A DNA stretch of 46,816 bases, from positions 1 to 46,816 of the forward strand of contig NBAY01000153.1 of NCBI GenBank assembly GCA_002794775.1, given 5' to 3'. A program made the translations under genes and the position numbers. Below are positions 10,950 through 25,558 of the stretch, one piece after another; position 1 is the stretch's first letter; every line of letters starts with the position of its first letter. This DNA is from Porodaedalea pini (taxonomy: Eukaryota; Basidiomycota; Agaricomycetes; Hymenochaetales; Hymenochaetaceae). The notes beneath the pieces are model-generated. The model was not told the origin of the DNA. It saw nothing but the letters and a program-made list of their open reading frames with translations, and searched no databases.

Positions 10950-13187
10950 TTAGTAGGGGGATCGATAGTTACGGCGAGCTGGACACTCCAATGACCTTGC
11001 GCTGTGATTACCCTGGCAATTGATGCAATAGGCAAAATGGTCGCATTGAAGATTATTGGATGCTGTGCATGGTGCACATTTAGCGACATGAACAGCCGTC
11101 CGATGAGGTTCGGAGCAGATTGCGCAGCGAGCTACTGAGCGACACTTGGCGGTGGGGTGTCCCATGCGATGGCAGTTGTTGCACTGGTTGATGGTTGGCC
11201 TAGCTTTCATCTCTTCGAGGTGGCGGATGACCCCAAAGACAGGGACCGATCTATTATTGTGAAGGAAGAAGTGGTTGAAACAGAGGCGAGAGTTGTCTTT
11301 GAGGACCACCAAAACATTGCAGTAGTCGTGTTGGTTGAGCCGTTCGATAGATGACATGAATCAAGGTGGGAACATAAATTTGTGGCCTTCAAATTGCGGA
11401 AGTGTAGATATCTCCTCGATCAAATCCTTTTCTGAGTAGATGAGATTGGTGTCCTTGTCGAAAACTGGGACACCGGGGATAACCATTTTGAACTGGGGCG
11501 ATGGTGTAAATGCCTTGGCGCCCAAAATGTTAATAATGCGGTTGAGTTGGGTTACGAGAGCGCTGTACTGGGTATCGAAGTCAGTGCGAATGTTAGTGAA
11601 GGTAATGAGCAGGTTGCTGTTGGATGTATATTCAACATTCAAAATAACGAGGTGTTTAAAGAACGGGTTGCCCTTAAGGCCAGCACGAACTGCATTCTTA
11701 ACAGAGAGAGTGGACGGGTGGACAGCAAGGTCACCCGGGAGTGAAAAGAAAATTTGGCGAACATTGCGAACTCGAGTATTGACTGATCCGTTGGATCGGT
11801 TGATGGGAACCGTAGAGACTTCCCCTTGAGGGTTCTGCTCAGTGACACGGACTACCTTAGTGGGGGTAGCCTTGGGTTTCTTCTGGGCGACTTTAGCATA
11901 AGAGACGGTGGTGAAACCGTCCTGGTCAGTACCGGTGGATTCGACCGGCGGATAGTAGACTTTTGTTTGGGATCCGCAAGGAGCGTTATGCTCTGAGTGG
12001 GCATAACCATCAGGTGCGATGATAGTACCCTCCGAAGTCATATGATATCCAGAACCCGGAATATGAGTTTTGGCGATAGCAGTGGCGTATTCTGTTTTCC
12101 CATTTTTCGGGGTTTGGACACGTTGTTTGGCGATGGGGCCAGGGGGTGGGAACTTGGGGTCGTGAACGAAACGAACTCCAATAGGGTCAGGTAGAATCTT
12201 GACCTGTTTATTAGTGTTAGTGTTATGAGAGGAAATGGGCCTGACTGAAGGAGCCGGAACATCCGAAAGTTGTTTTTCAATGGTTTGGGTTTTTTCCAAA
12301 ATAGACGTAACCACTGCCGAAAGGTGTTGAATAGATCTGGACATAGCGTGCATAGTATCCGTAATTTCTTGATCGCGGATGGTTTGGCTGTTAACAAAAA
12401 TGTTTTCGAAAACATGTTTAAATAACAGTGAGTGAATATGATAGGTAGAGTGAAAGGCTTCCAGACTCTCGTTAGCTGAGTTCTGGCGGGCGGTCTCGTC
12501 ATCCAAAGAGTTGGATTGATTGATTCAGGATACCAAATTGGAACCGATGTTGGCGAGGATAGACCCGGCACGAACAGGATCGTCATACCAGGGCTTATCA
12601 GACGACCACGTTGGTTGGGAAATGAGCGTGCTAATCGTATTTATGGTGTCCTTAATAAGCTTGGCGAAAGAAAGGTTAACCTTCTCGGCGATAGCCGGAT
12701 CCTCCAGCTCATCGATGTCGTCCATTGTGTTGTCGACCTGAAGGGCCTGACTGTGTTGCTCGTCCGGAATGTACAGATCATCATCGTCCATAGCATCGTT
12801 GTCAATGCGGGCGGGGGGCGGACGCGACTTATGTTCCTCCTCGGAATTAGAACGTTTAAGTGTGTTTTGTGACTCGATATCCGGGGTGGGAGGAAGATCC
12901 CCTTGTTTGCGAAGTTTGGCGGCATGTTCGTCCGCCTCGACATCGGGAGACCAATTCGCGCGATTCGCTTGTACTTGAATACAGACAGAGTCGTCGTGGT
13001 TGAAGGTCTTGTCGCGACCACAGACGGCACATAACTTGGCGGTCCCACTAACACACTGGCGACTGTGATAGGGGAGATCCTGTTTACACTCCTCACACTT
13101 GGTGGGGTCCTTGGGATTAACAAGGGATCGGAAAGACTTTGTCTTATGAAGAGAGGCTTTTGCTCTGGTCAACATGCGGTTGTCCAT
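10950..13187 (-). pseudogene. LINE ORF1: gag-like protein with zinc-knuckle cluster
   Basis: Frame from ATG 13187 (MDNRMLTRAK) to TAA at 10950. The N-terminal part has a cysteine-rich block (CEECKQDLPYHSRQC...CAVCGRD). The middle is charged and low-complexity. The C-terminus carries three Cys/His knuckles, CNNCHRMGHPTAKC, CAICSEPH and CINCQGNHSARSLEC, typical of nucleic-acid-binding ORF1 proteins of I/Tad-type LINEs. TGA codons at 12525-12527 and 11361-11363 break the frame, but the flanking coding sequence stays in register, so no frameshift is needed. The ORF1 stop and ORF2 start are separated by only five bases, which would suit coupled reinitiation. Confidence 0.88.
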
Positions 13188-13290
13188 AGCGGAGAGAGAG
13201 TACGAGAAGACTGTAGAACGATTTTCCCACGATGTATGATGATGGTAGGAAGAAAGTGGTGTTATGGCCACGCGTTTTTACTAGCCACCA

Positions 13291-13514
13291 AGCCACCAAC
13301 TTCAACTTGAAGCTCCAAAGAAGAGCGAGCGACGTGGACTTCGTGGAAGCTGAGCGGGAGCCACTTGTTACATTTAGTTATAGTGACCATTTTCAAACTG
13401 AGAAGAATCACAACATGAATTTGGTGTCTGCTTTATTTATGAAACGGCATAATGCATAGTACAAAGACAGCGTAAAGTAGTTCGTTGAATGAAAATGGAT
13501 CTCCGTATAAACCA
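13291..13514. other. 3' flank of paralog copy 2
   Basis: No gene. From about 13420 ('tatttatgaaacggcata') the sequence parallels the 3' flanks of copy 1 (6270-6345) and copy 3 (15665-15750), including 'tagtacaaagacag', so it is the shared downstream untranslated region. Confidence 0.6.
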
Positions 13515-13934
13515 TCAGTCACGTTCAAGTCGACAGTATGGGTCATCATCTTGAGGGTTCGGTAGTGTCGTCCATTGTTTGAGCATTTGTTCCATGTCCA
13601 TACCATTTGTCTTCAACCAAGCCAGCACCTCCGCATCCCTTTTCGTCGCAGGCACCTCGGTGTAGTTTTCCGGAGTCTCGTGAGGGTGATCATATGCATG
13701 GCAGACGAGAAGTAAGCGCTCGTCTTCTTCTTTCGACGAACCTCGAGGACAGGACGTCACCCACACCTCGCACTGGGGGAAGCGCTTCCCCAATGACAAG
13801 CCAACCACCGCGACAGCATTTGCTAAGTTCGCATTCTTGCTTGTGTCCATGAGGTCCTTCTTGGTGATGTTCGAGGCGATTGTCGCGACTTGCTCAATTG
13901 TGAGCAAGAATCCGACGTACTTGAAGACCGGCAT
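13515..13934 (-). CDS. Small hypothetical protein, paralog copy 2 (139 aa)
   Basis: Single-exon frame starting MPVFKYVGFLLTIEQVAT at ATG 13934. It aligns over its length with copy 1 (ASNITKKDLMD against ASNITKKEFTD; LSLGKRFPQC against LTLGKHFPQC; LKQWTTLPNPQDDD). The C-terminus is six residues longer than copy 1 (139 against 133 aa). Substitutions dominate and indels are absent within the shared part, which suggests both copies have been kept as coding sequence. Function unknown. It lies between the LINE and the divergent PD-(D/E)xK-like gene at 14409. Confidence 0.65.
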   Translation of the reverse strand: MPVFKYVGFLLTIEQVATIASNITKKDLMDTSKNANLANAVAVVGLSLGKRFPQCEVWVTSCPRGSSKEEDERLLLVCHAYDHPHETPENYTEVPATKRDAEVLAWLKTNGMDMEQMLKQWTTLPNPQDDDPYCRLERD

Positions 13935-14408
13935 GTGCCTACTAGAGTGTCAAAGAGCGAAGGGAGTGGATGATAGCAAAAAATGCACGAGACGTTTAAT
14001 GTAGCCTAACCGCATCAGAGAAAGTCAGTGTGTAGTATAGTCAAGACGCCAACAAACTTCACTCACAAGAATGGATGGGATGTAAGTTGAACTGTCGATT
14101 ACGGGCAAGCGCGCGAGACTTAAATACAACTGGGCACGTGCCTCGGCCACATTTTCTCAGCCACGAACTTGCTACGCATCATATCGCGACCCATGTTCGT
14201 GTTGTGTGATGGCTAGTGTTGTTTGTCTAGCTATGGTAAATTTTGTCCTTATCGTGGCTGCTGACAGGCCACTTTCCATGGCTCTAGTAATAGTATAAAT
14301 ATTTTGAACGAGAAGCAGGAAAGGTGTCGAGCTTTGCCCCCTCTCACAAAGCCTGACACTCGAGTTGCCTTTTCATCACAATCCGCCCGTTGTCTATTTG
14401 CCATTGCT
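13935..14408. promoter_or_regulatory. Divergent spacer between paralog copy 2 and the 14409 gene
   Basis: This 474-bp spacer separates two divergent starts. Its left ~180 bp match the copy 1 flank. No clear TATA box or known operator stands out, apart from an AT-rich 'agtatatag'-like word in the copy-2-proximal part and 'tagtataaatatttt' at 14289-14303, which could be a TATA-like site for the plus-strand gene. Confidence 0.4.
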
Positions 14409-15124
14409 ATGGCCGATCTGCCGCCAGCGAATCGCCCGGGGATAGTACGTCTATTTCTATTTGACCCTCTACAAGATCATAGCTAATGTATTATCAGCCG
14501 ATTTGGGCATTGGACCGTTTGGCTAATCAGGCTGCCAACCTGCGGCTCGAGAACTCGCTATATGGTCCTATCGACTTAGTGTTGCACAAGCTGTTTCCGG
14601 CTGAGCGGAACTTCATGATCAAGCCCCAAGCATTATTCAGGAAGAAAGTGGAAGAAGAGGCCAATGCCAATCAAAATGATGCTGAACAAATGCTTGATCC
14701 AGATGTTTCCACCGATTCGTATGCATGCCGTGCCAGACGCATTCAGTTCATCCCGGACTTTGCAATCGTGAAGGCCGACCGCGGTGTCCACAGTGACAAG
14801 CTCCTCAGTATCATTGAAGTCAAGAAGGGAACCATTTCTCGTCTCAGGGCATCTGGTAGGATGGAAGTCTATATACGCAGAGTGGTTGACTACGAAGAAA
14901 ATATTGCCGCGCATATGTTGGTGTTCTTGGTGATCGAGACCAATGTCCTTGTCTACGAGGTCGACACAGCTGAACCTGTAGAGGACAATATCCTTATAGC
15001 GAGGGAGTATCCGATTACAGATGAGCTGTGGCTTGCAGATCTTCACAGTATTGCCATGACTCACTGGAACGAACCGGTCTTAGGGGGACTGAATAATAAC
15101 AACAACATCCTGGACAACCTCTAG
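14409..15124 (+). CDS. Small two-exon protein with PD-(D/E)xK-like motif (220 aa)
   Basis: Exon 1 14409-14444 (MADLPPANRPGI), 53-bp intron 14445-14497 (GTACGT...ATCAG), exon 2 14498-15124. The protein has FIPDFAIV (Asp99), then about 20 residues later SIIEVKKG (Glu119, Lys121). A helix-like segment (MEVYIRRVVDYEENIAAHM) and two hydrophobic strands (LVFLVIET, NVLVYEVD) follow. That order, Asp then Glu-x-Lys then a helix and strands, matches the core of PD-(D/E)xK nuclease-fold proteins. The match rests on a motif only and could be coincidental or a catalytically inactive fold. The C-terminus is Asn-rich. It may be a restriction-nuclease-like protein of mobile or defence origin, but nothing nearby proves a role. 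Confidence 0.7.
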
Positions 15125-15233
15125 CATGTTCAACGTTCTATGTAAAGTATGCACAGAATTTTTGTACCCACGAAACTTGAAAGAGCCCAGTACAATTTCA
15201 TGATCAGCCTTGTGTCTACGATTTACATGCATA

Positions 15234-15626
15234 TTATTTCACTCTTGACACTACCATGTCGTCGAAAAGGCTCATCTTCATCTTGAACATGGTTCTCTTA
15301 GCTAGCTCTGACTCATGCATATCTGCGACACTTGTGGTCGATAAATTGATAGTGAAGGCTGTTGAACTCTGAGGGACGCGCTTGGCGTGGGCTGACTTCC
15401 CCATTGTCGTGAACGATGCCTGGATCATGTGGATGAGAAATGCATATTGTTCGATCTTGTTGAATATGCTTAGACTTAATTTCAAGCATACTGGCCACTG
15501 AAACAATGACAGCGCACGTCCATCTGCCATCTGAATGAACCCGGTCGAAGAGACTGAAGGCTTCTGGACAGGCTCATTAGCAACTGCAGCGGGAGATGAA
15601 CTCACAGTAGTTGACATGCCGTTCAA
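15234..15626 (-). CDS. Hypothetical open frame (130 aa)
   Basis: Continuous frame from ATG 15626, with a second Met three codons later (MSTTVSS). A Ser/Val/Pro-rich N-terminus is followed by a hydrophobic stretch (SLFQWPVCLKLSLSIF) and a polar C-terminus ending MSLFDDMVVSRVK. I recognise no domain. It could be the 3' exon of a larger gene, a remnant, or chance. It is convergent with the gene ending at 15124 and lies just upstream of the dead third paralog. Confidence 0.3.
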   Translation of the reverse strand: MNGMSTTVSSSPAAVANEPVQKPSVSSTGFIQMADGRALSLFQWPVCLKLSLSIFNKIEQYAFLIHMIQASFTTMGKSAHAKRVPQSSTAFTINLSTTSVADMHESELAKRTMFKMKMSLFDDMVVSRVK

Positions 15627-15744
15627 CTACGACGACCAAGGAAAATATTTTGGTATCGGCTTTGTTTGCGAAACGACGCAAAATATAGTAAAAAGACGGC
15701 AGGAGGCAGATGATTGAATGGGAATCTGTCCCCGCATAAACGCT

Positions 15745-15990
15745 CAGTCATGCTCATCTCGAGGGTTCAGTAACATCGTCCACTGTCTGAGTATCTCGTG
15801 CACGTCCGTCCATACCATTGATCTTCAGCCAAGCCAGCACTTTCGCATCCCTTTTTGTCGCAGGCACCTCGGTATAGTTTTCCGGTGTCTCGTTACGGTG
15901 ATTGTATGCATGACAGACGATAAGTAAGCATGAATCTTCTTCCTTCGATGAACGTCGAGGACAGATCATAACTCGGAGGCGATGATACAA
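15745..15990 (-). pseudogene. Paralog copy 3 of the small gene family, truncated and frameshifted
   Basis: Only the C-terminal half survives: SSKEEDSCLLIVCHAYNH, then PENYTEVPATKRDAKVLAWL. Shortly after, a 4-bp duplication ('gtcc' doubled at about 15805) shifts the frame. In the shifted frame the expected ending (ILRQWTMLLNPRDEHD, stop) reappears. The N-terminal half is missing beyond about 15990. Its 3' flank (15665-15750) still matches the flanks of copies 1 and 2. It sits tail-adjacent to the polymerase III gene, about 90 bp from its stop codon. Confidence 0.85.
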
Positions 15991-16081
15991 GGCTTCGAGA
16001 CATTGCTGGGGTTTTAGCGAAACCTTAACAAAATAACAATACATGATAATGGATACAGAAGGTTGCTTGGATGCCGTGAGA

Positions 16082-21259
<5,178 letters not shown>

Positions 21260-21505
21260 GCTGACTCTCCTGCTCCCCCACACAGCAGACAGACTGCTTT
21301 AAGCGAAGGCGGACCCACTCTAAGGTGGCAAGTAAGAGAGAACGTAGCTTGAGTTCAGGTCCTGCTTGGACTCGAATTTCCTTCCGCGTCGATCCGCGTG
21401 TAGCTTATTTTCTCTATTTGGAAAAAGGTCACGTGCGTAGCACTTGCGCGTCCTCAGGCGTACGTCTGCCCTTCAGCTTGCGTCCGTTACTTACTTTTCA
21501 CCAAT
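21260..21505. promoter_or_regulatory. Shared divergent promoter RPC1 / proteasome alpha-1
   Basis: The 246 bp between the two start codons must hold both promoters and leaders. At 21324-21332 the plus strand reads GGTGGCAAG, one base from the yeast proteasome-associated element GGTGGCAAA. A pyrimidine-rich stretch precedes the proteasome ATG. No TATA box is obvious. Confidence 0.6.
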
Positions 21506-22657
21506 ATGTCGCGGACGTCGTATGACAGGTGCGCCCTTATATACTATTTATACGGTATACAAATCACTTACAAAGCCTGTAGATACCTCACAGTCTTCTC
21601 GCCTGAGGGCCGTCTCTACCAAGTTGGTACGTGACGCGCGGCGCGTCCATAGCGATTAAAGGACTGACGGGGTGACGCGTTTTTGTGCAGAATATGCTTT
21701 CAAGGCTATCTCAGGCTCGGGACACACTGCTATCGCGATCCGAGGGAAGGACACTAGCGTTGTGTTGACGCAGAAGAAAGTGCCCGTGAGTCTATTCATG
21801 CTTGATTTATGCTGCTTATTTTATTGATGTTGCTTCGTAGGACAAGCTCCTCGACCCTTCCACCATAACTCACCTCTTTTCTATCACACCCACGATAGGA
21901 TGCGTGATGACTGGTCGAATTGGTGTGCCTTCATTTGAAATATATTCGGAGCGTAACAGTTAAATAGAATGACGCTTCCAGCGGACGGACGGGCACAAGT
22001 AACGCGTGCGCGCGGCGAGGCGGCGGAATTCCGTTATAAGTATGGCTATGAGATCAGCCCGGAGGCACTTGCACGCCGACTGGCGAACATCAACCAGGTA
22101 TATACGCAGCGCGCGGCGATGCGTCCGCTTGGGATCGGTTCGTTCTGCATATGCCATTCTCCTCGCATTATACATTCGTCTGACGAGATTGATGCAATGG
22201 TGTAGCGATGATCCTCATTGGCATCGATGATGACTTCGGTCCCCAGTGTTTCAAGCTGGACCCTGCGGGCTACTACGTCGGCTTCCATGCAACTTCCGCG
22301 GGGCAGAAGCAGCAGGAGGCGATGAACCACCTCGAGAAGAAGTGGAAGAAATTGAATAATGGAGCTGGCGCGGAGGATGCGATCGGTGCAGGGAAGACTT
22401 TAGGCCGAGCGGAGACGATTGAGGTGCGTGTCGTCTCTTTCAGTGTCATACGTAGCGTCCAGAGTCTGACGAAAGATGATTAGATGGCAATTGAAGCTAT
22501 CGCGACGGTCTACTCCCAAGACTTCAAGGCCGGCGAGATCGAGATCGGTATCGTATCGACCTCGGAAGAGGAACCGGAGAAGTCGCGAGGAAAATGGAGA
22601 GTTATGGAGGAGGCTGAGGTCGAGCGGCATCTGTTGGCGTATGCAGAGAAAGACTAG
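21506..22657 (+). CDS. SCL1: 20S proteasome subunit alpha-1 (PSMA6 / SCL1), 263 aa
   Basis: Structural subunit of the alpha ring of the 20S proteasome (substrate gate; no active site). Seven exons: 21506-21528, 21583-21626, 21691-21785, 21841-21922, 21982-22137, 22206-22423, 22484-22657. All phases join to 263 codons plus stop, against 252 in yeast Scl1. The alpha-type N-terminal signature [17 protein letters not shown] is split by intron 2. Further conserved blocks are [47 protein letters not shown], and [22 protein letters not shown]. The EYAFKAI and GRIADGRA wording places it with alpha-1 rather than other alpha subunits. ATG 21506 is chosen because MSRTSYDRY gives the usual short N-terminal tail. 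It is divergent from RPC1. Confidence 0.96.
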
Positions 22658-22971
22658 CCGATTGTGTACGCTGCCTGTTTCATTCTCACTTTGTTCAATA
22701 TATTCTCTGTAAACTCGAGGTGCACATACATTCGTTTCGCGCGGTCCAACGAAGAGTATACTGCTTTAAATTTTTCGACCATGGGTACGCCAGCAGGTGT
22801 TATTATTGCCTGTACGCGAGTAACACTAGTACTACTACTGTTGTTAAGAGTCTCCGTAGATCTCGCTTATGGACGGCAAACACACGCGTCTGACACTTTT
22901 GGACTTGTCACGCCAGTCTTGCGCCCTTCTGAATTCCTCACTTAACCTCTTCCGCTTTGACTAACACTGGC
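22658..22971. other. Spacer between proteasome gene and coiled-coil gene 1
   Basis: This holds the 3' UTR of the proteasome gene and the promoter of the next plus-strand gene. There is no other supported feature. The last 50 bp are pyrimidine-rich, as before many start codons in this window. Confidence 0.5.
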
Positions 22972-25279
22972 ATGGCCTCTAACGTATCACCTCAAGATGG
23001 TGACGAGCTAAGTAAACTAAGGCGCGAAAATGAGCGTCTCAGGTCGCGACTGGACTTCAAGAAACAGCGGAGCAAGCAAGAACTCGAATTCCAGCGTTCG
23101 CAGGACCTGAAAGAGCTGGAATTTGAGCGGCAGCAGAACGAAATGCTTGAGATGACGTTTCAGGAGCAATTATCCACGCTGAAGGCCGAAAGGGATGGGG
23201 CTCGAAATGACAACAAACAACTTCGGGATGCCATTCAGCAGCTGCAGGATGACAAGCAACGGCTTCAGGACGAAAACGAACGCCTCCAGGACGGTCGGAA
23301 CAAGATTCATCTCGTGAACACGATGTTGCAGGAGAAGATCGCTGAACTAGAAAATCGTGCCCGTACTGAAGGCCGAAGCCAGGAGTCTCCTGCGAACCGT
23401 CTTATATTCACTGCCCCGATCAATCCGCCGCCGAATTCCCAGCCTACTTCTAGCGCTCTATCAAATAAGAATTGGGTACCAAATGCGGAAAAGTTGGTGA
23501 GCAAAAGGAACTAGAACGTTGAAGGAGGTTGGCTCATAGCGCCGGGTTTGTTTAGGTCACGGACAATGTAACAAAGGCAAGCTGGAATTCGTTCAAGTTG
23601 GAAGAAGGTCTACCTTCCCCTGCTACGCCCAAGGTAGGACCACACCCTTTCTAAGTTTTTTCAAGAAAAAGATAAACTTATATTATTATAGTCGGCCTCT
23701 CGAGAACCTGATCACAAGCACAATCGCAGTGGGACTGACTTGAAAAACCCCGACGAAGACTGCAAGCCGTCTATCTCGTCTACCTCTGTTCCACAGTCCT
23801 CTGCGCAATATTCGGTCAAGCAAGAGATAGTCGAGGCTCTCGGCCTGCCCCAGCTGAAGTCGGAGGAATGTCAAGCAGCAATGAGCTCTTCTGTGACGCC
23901 TTCATCTCAAGAAAATATACAGGATTCCGAGGCTAATGGAATACAAGATGGGCCCGAACACGGTTTAAACGTTAGTCCTGTCGTCCGAATCGCATTTTCA
24001 CTCTGCTGATTTGCAGAAGCCCGAGGGTGCAAGTCAAGATCCCCACGGAGATGAAAGAATGGATATCGATGAGGTGATGAGCGCACCTGCTGTTCAGGTC
24101 TTCCCGGCTCCAATTATCGAGGCATGCCGAGTGGCAATAGCCCATCTGGACAACGTAAGCCGGGCTGCTCTGAGTTTTCTTCGTCTAAATTCTTGAATAT
24201 TCATATCAATTGGTCTCAACAGCCTGAAGTCATAAGACCTGCTTTCAATGAGCTACCTGCGGATGTCATGTATTCGCGCATGGCGCCTCTGGGCTTGGAC
24301 ATTTTTTCCCTCGACGCCCATGCAGACATCCTAGACCAAGTCTTTACTCGCGCGCATTTGAGCCACGTCCATGGAGGAAGCCCAATGCAGACGTTCCCAA
24401 ACGTGAACAAAATGCATGCTTCTCGACACGGCTACGAACGATTTATGTGCGTCAACCTGGACTACAACCCCTTTGCGCCCCGCAGGCCGGGTGCACCAGG
24501 CCTATATTTCGCCTTGCGAGATCCGGCCCTATGGCCAAGGTCGAACGAAATCGTTATCTCTGCCCAAGGCGTCGGTAAATGGAACGTCATGGGCAAATAC
24601 GAGATCAAGCAATCAACCCCGCTTTCTGGTTACGAATTCCAACGCATGCCTCCCAAAGTACGTTCCGTTTCTGTCCGCCGAGTTCTCATAATTCATAGTT
24701 CTTAGGTCCAGAATGCGTGGATCAATTCCCTCTATAAATATGACTGGGGTATTTTTACTCTTGCTAATATCTATCTGCGCCGAACGTATCGGCGCGATCC
24801 CACGGAAGAGGAGGTCAAGATGAAGTTGGAAAAAACCAGCAAACAGTTTCTCGATGCCCATGTCAAGGAAACCGAAATCAAAACAGCTTTTATGGAGGGC
24901 AGAGAGGTATAGCATTGCAAATTTTGTAATGCAATTGATCTCATGTTCTGCTCTCATTTAGAAAGTGAACGTCTGGAGCATGACATGCATTGGATACGAT
25001 GCGCCATTTAAGCGTGCATTGATCACCCCCCTACGCGCAGGTTCAGCCACGTCTCAACCCGGTGGAGGTTCGGAGGGAAATTCCAGTCAGCTCTTGAGAG
25101 CAAAATCTACAAAGAACGCACGAGCATCATCAACGCGGAAAGCAAATACTGGCCAAAAACGCCAAAGATCTTCGAGTCCATCAAATGGCTTGGAAGAAGA
25201 CGATACCCATTATTCCGACGGTTCCGACGATTCCGATGAGGTATACCAGAGTAGGGGTACGAAGTCTCGTCCAACTTAG
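22972..25279 (+). CDS. Coiled-coil protein with conserved fungal C-terminal domain, copy 1 (657 aa)
   Basis: Seven exons: 22972-23496, 23556-23633, 23692-23970, 24017-24154, 24223-24657, 24706-24906, 24962-25279, all a multiple of three, giving 657 residues. ATG 22972 is the first in-frame ATG (MASNVSPQDGDEL). Residues ~8-140 form a strong heptad coiled coil (KLRRENERLRSRLDFKK to LEN). An acidic/Ser-rich linker contains VKQEIVEAL, a SUMO-like VKQE motif. A globular part follows (ADVMYSRMAPLGLDIFSLDAHADILD; GYERFMCVNLDYNPFAPRRPGAPGLYF; GVGKWNVMGKYEI). The tail is basic (RKANTGQKRQRSSS), like a nuclear signal, then acidic. I believe the globular part is a DUF domain of Agaricomycetes (possibly DUF6697, from memory). 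Function unknown. A degenerate tandem copy lies immediately downstream. Confidence 0.85.
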
Positions 25280-25558
25280 AGTATCATAATTATCCTTGAA
25301 ATTAGCTTCTTGAAGCTCACCGTATGCAACCCTAGAAGTAAGAACGCTGCGAGATCCGTTGTGTACTTTCCCTGACAATCATAATGGAAGTCCATCATTG
25401 GGTGCCGCTAGTGAGTGGTACATATAGAATGAACTCCTGCAGATCTCGCTTAGCGACGGTAGTCACAGCGTAGCGCTTAGCAGCGAAGGGATTGACGTCG
25501 TCAATGTCTCTTGCCCTTCTGTTTTATTCCTCGTCTGATCACTTCTCCTCTGGATATT

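Larger units (their letters stand above)
7095..13290 (-). mobile_element. Full-length non-LTR retrotransposon (Tad1/I-like LINE), inactivated
   Basis: Minus-strand element with a gag-like ORF1 (13187-10950) and ORF2 (10944-7120) encoding endonuclease, reverse transcriptase and RNase H, the layout of fungal Tad1 and I-clade LINEs. Its 3' end has short repeats of 'tttacc' type (7095-7135). Boundaries are approximate because no target-site duplication was found. Both ORFs stay in one frame throughout. They contain eight premature stops and no visible frameshift, all explicable as C-to-T changes. The element lies between copies 1 and 2 of the small paralog family. Confidence 0.92.
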
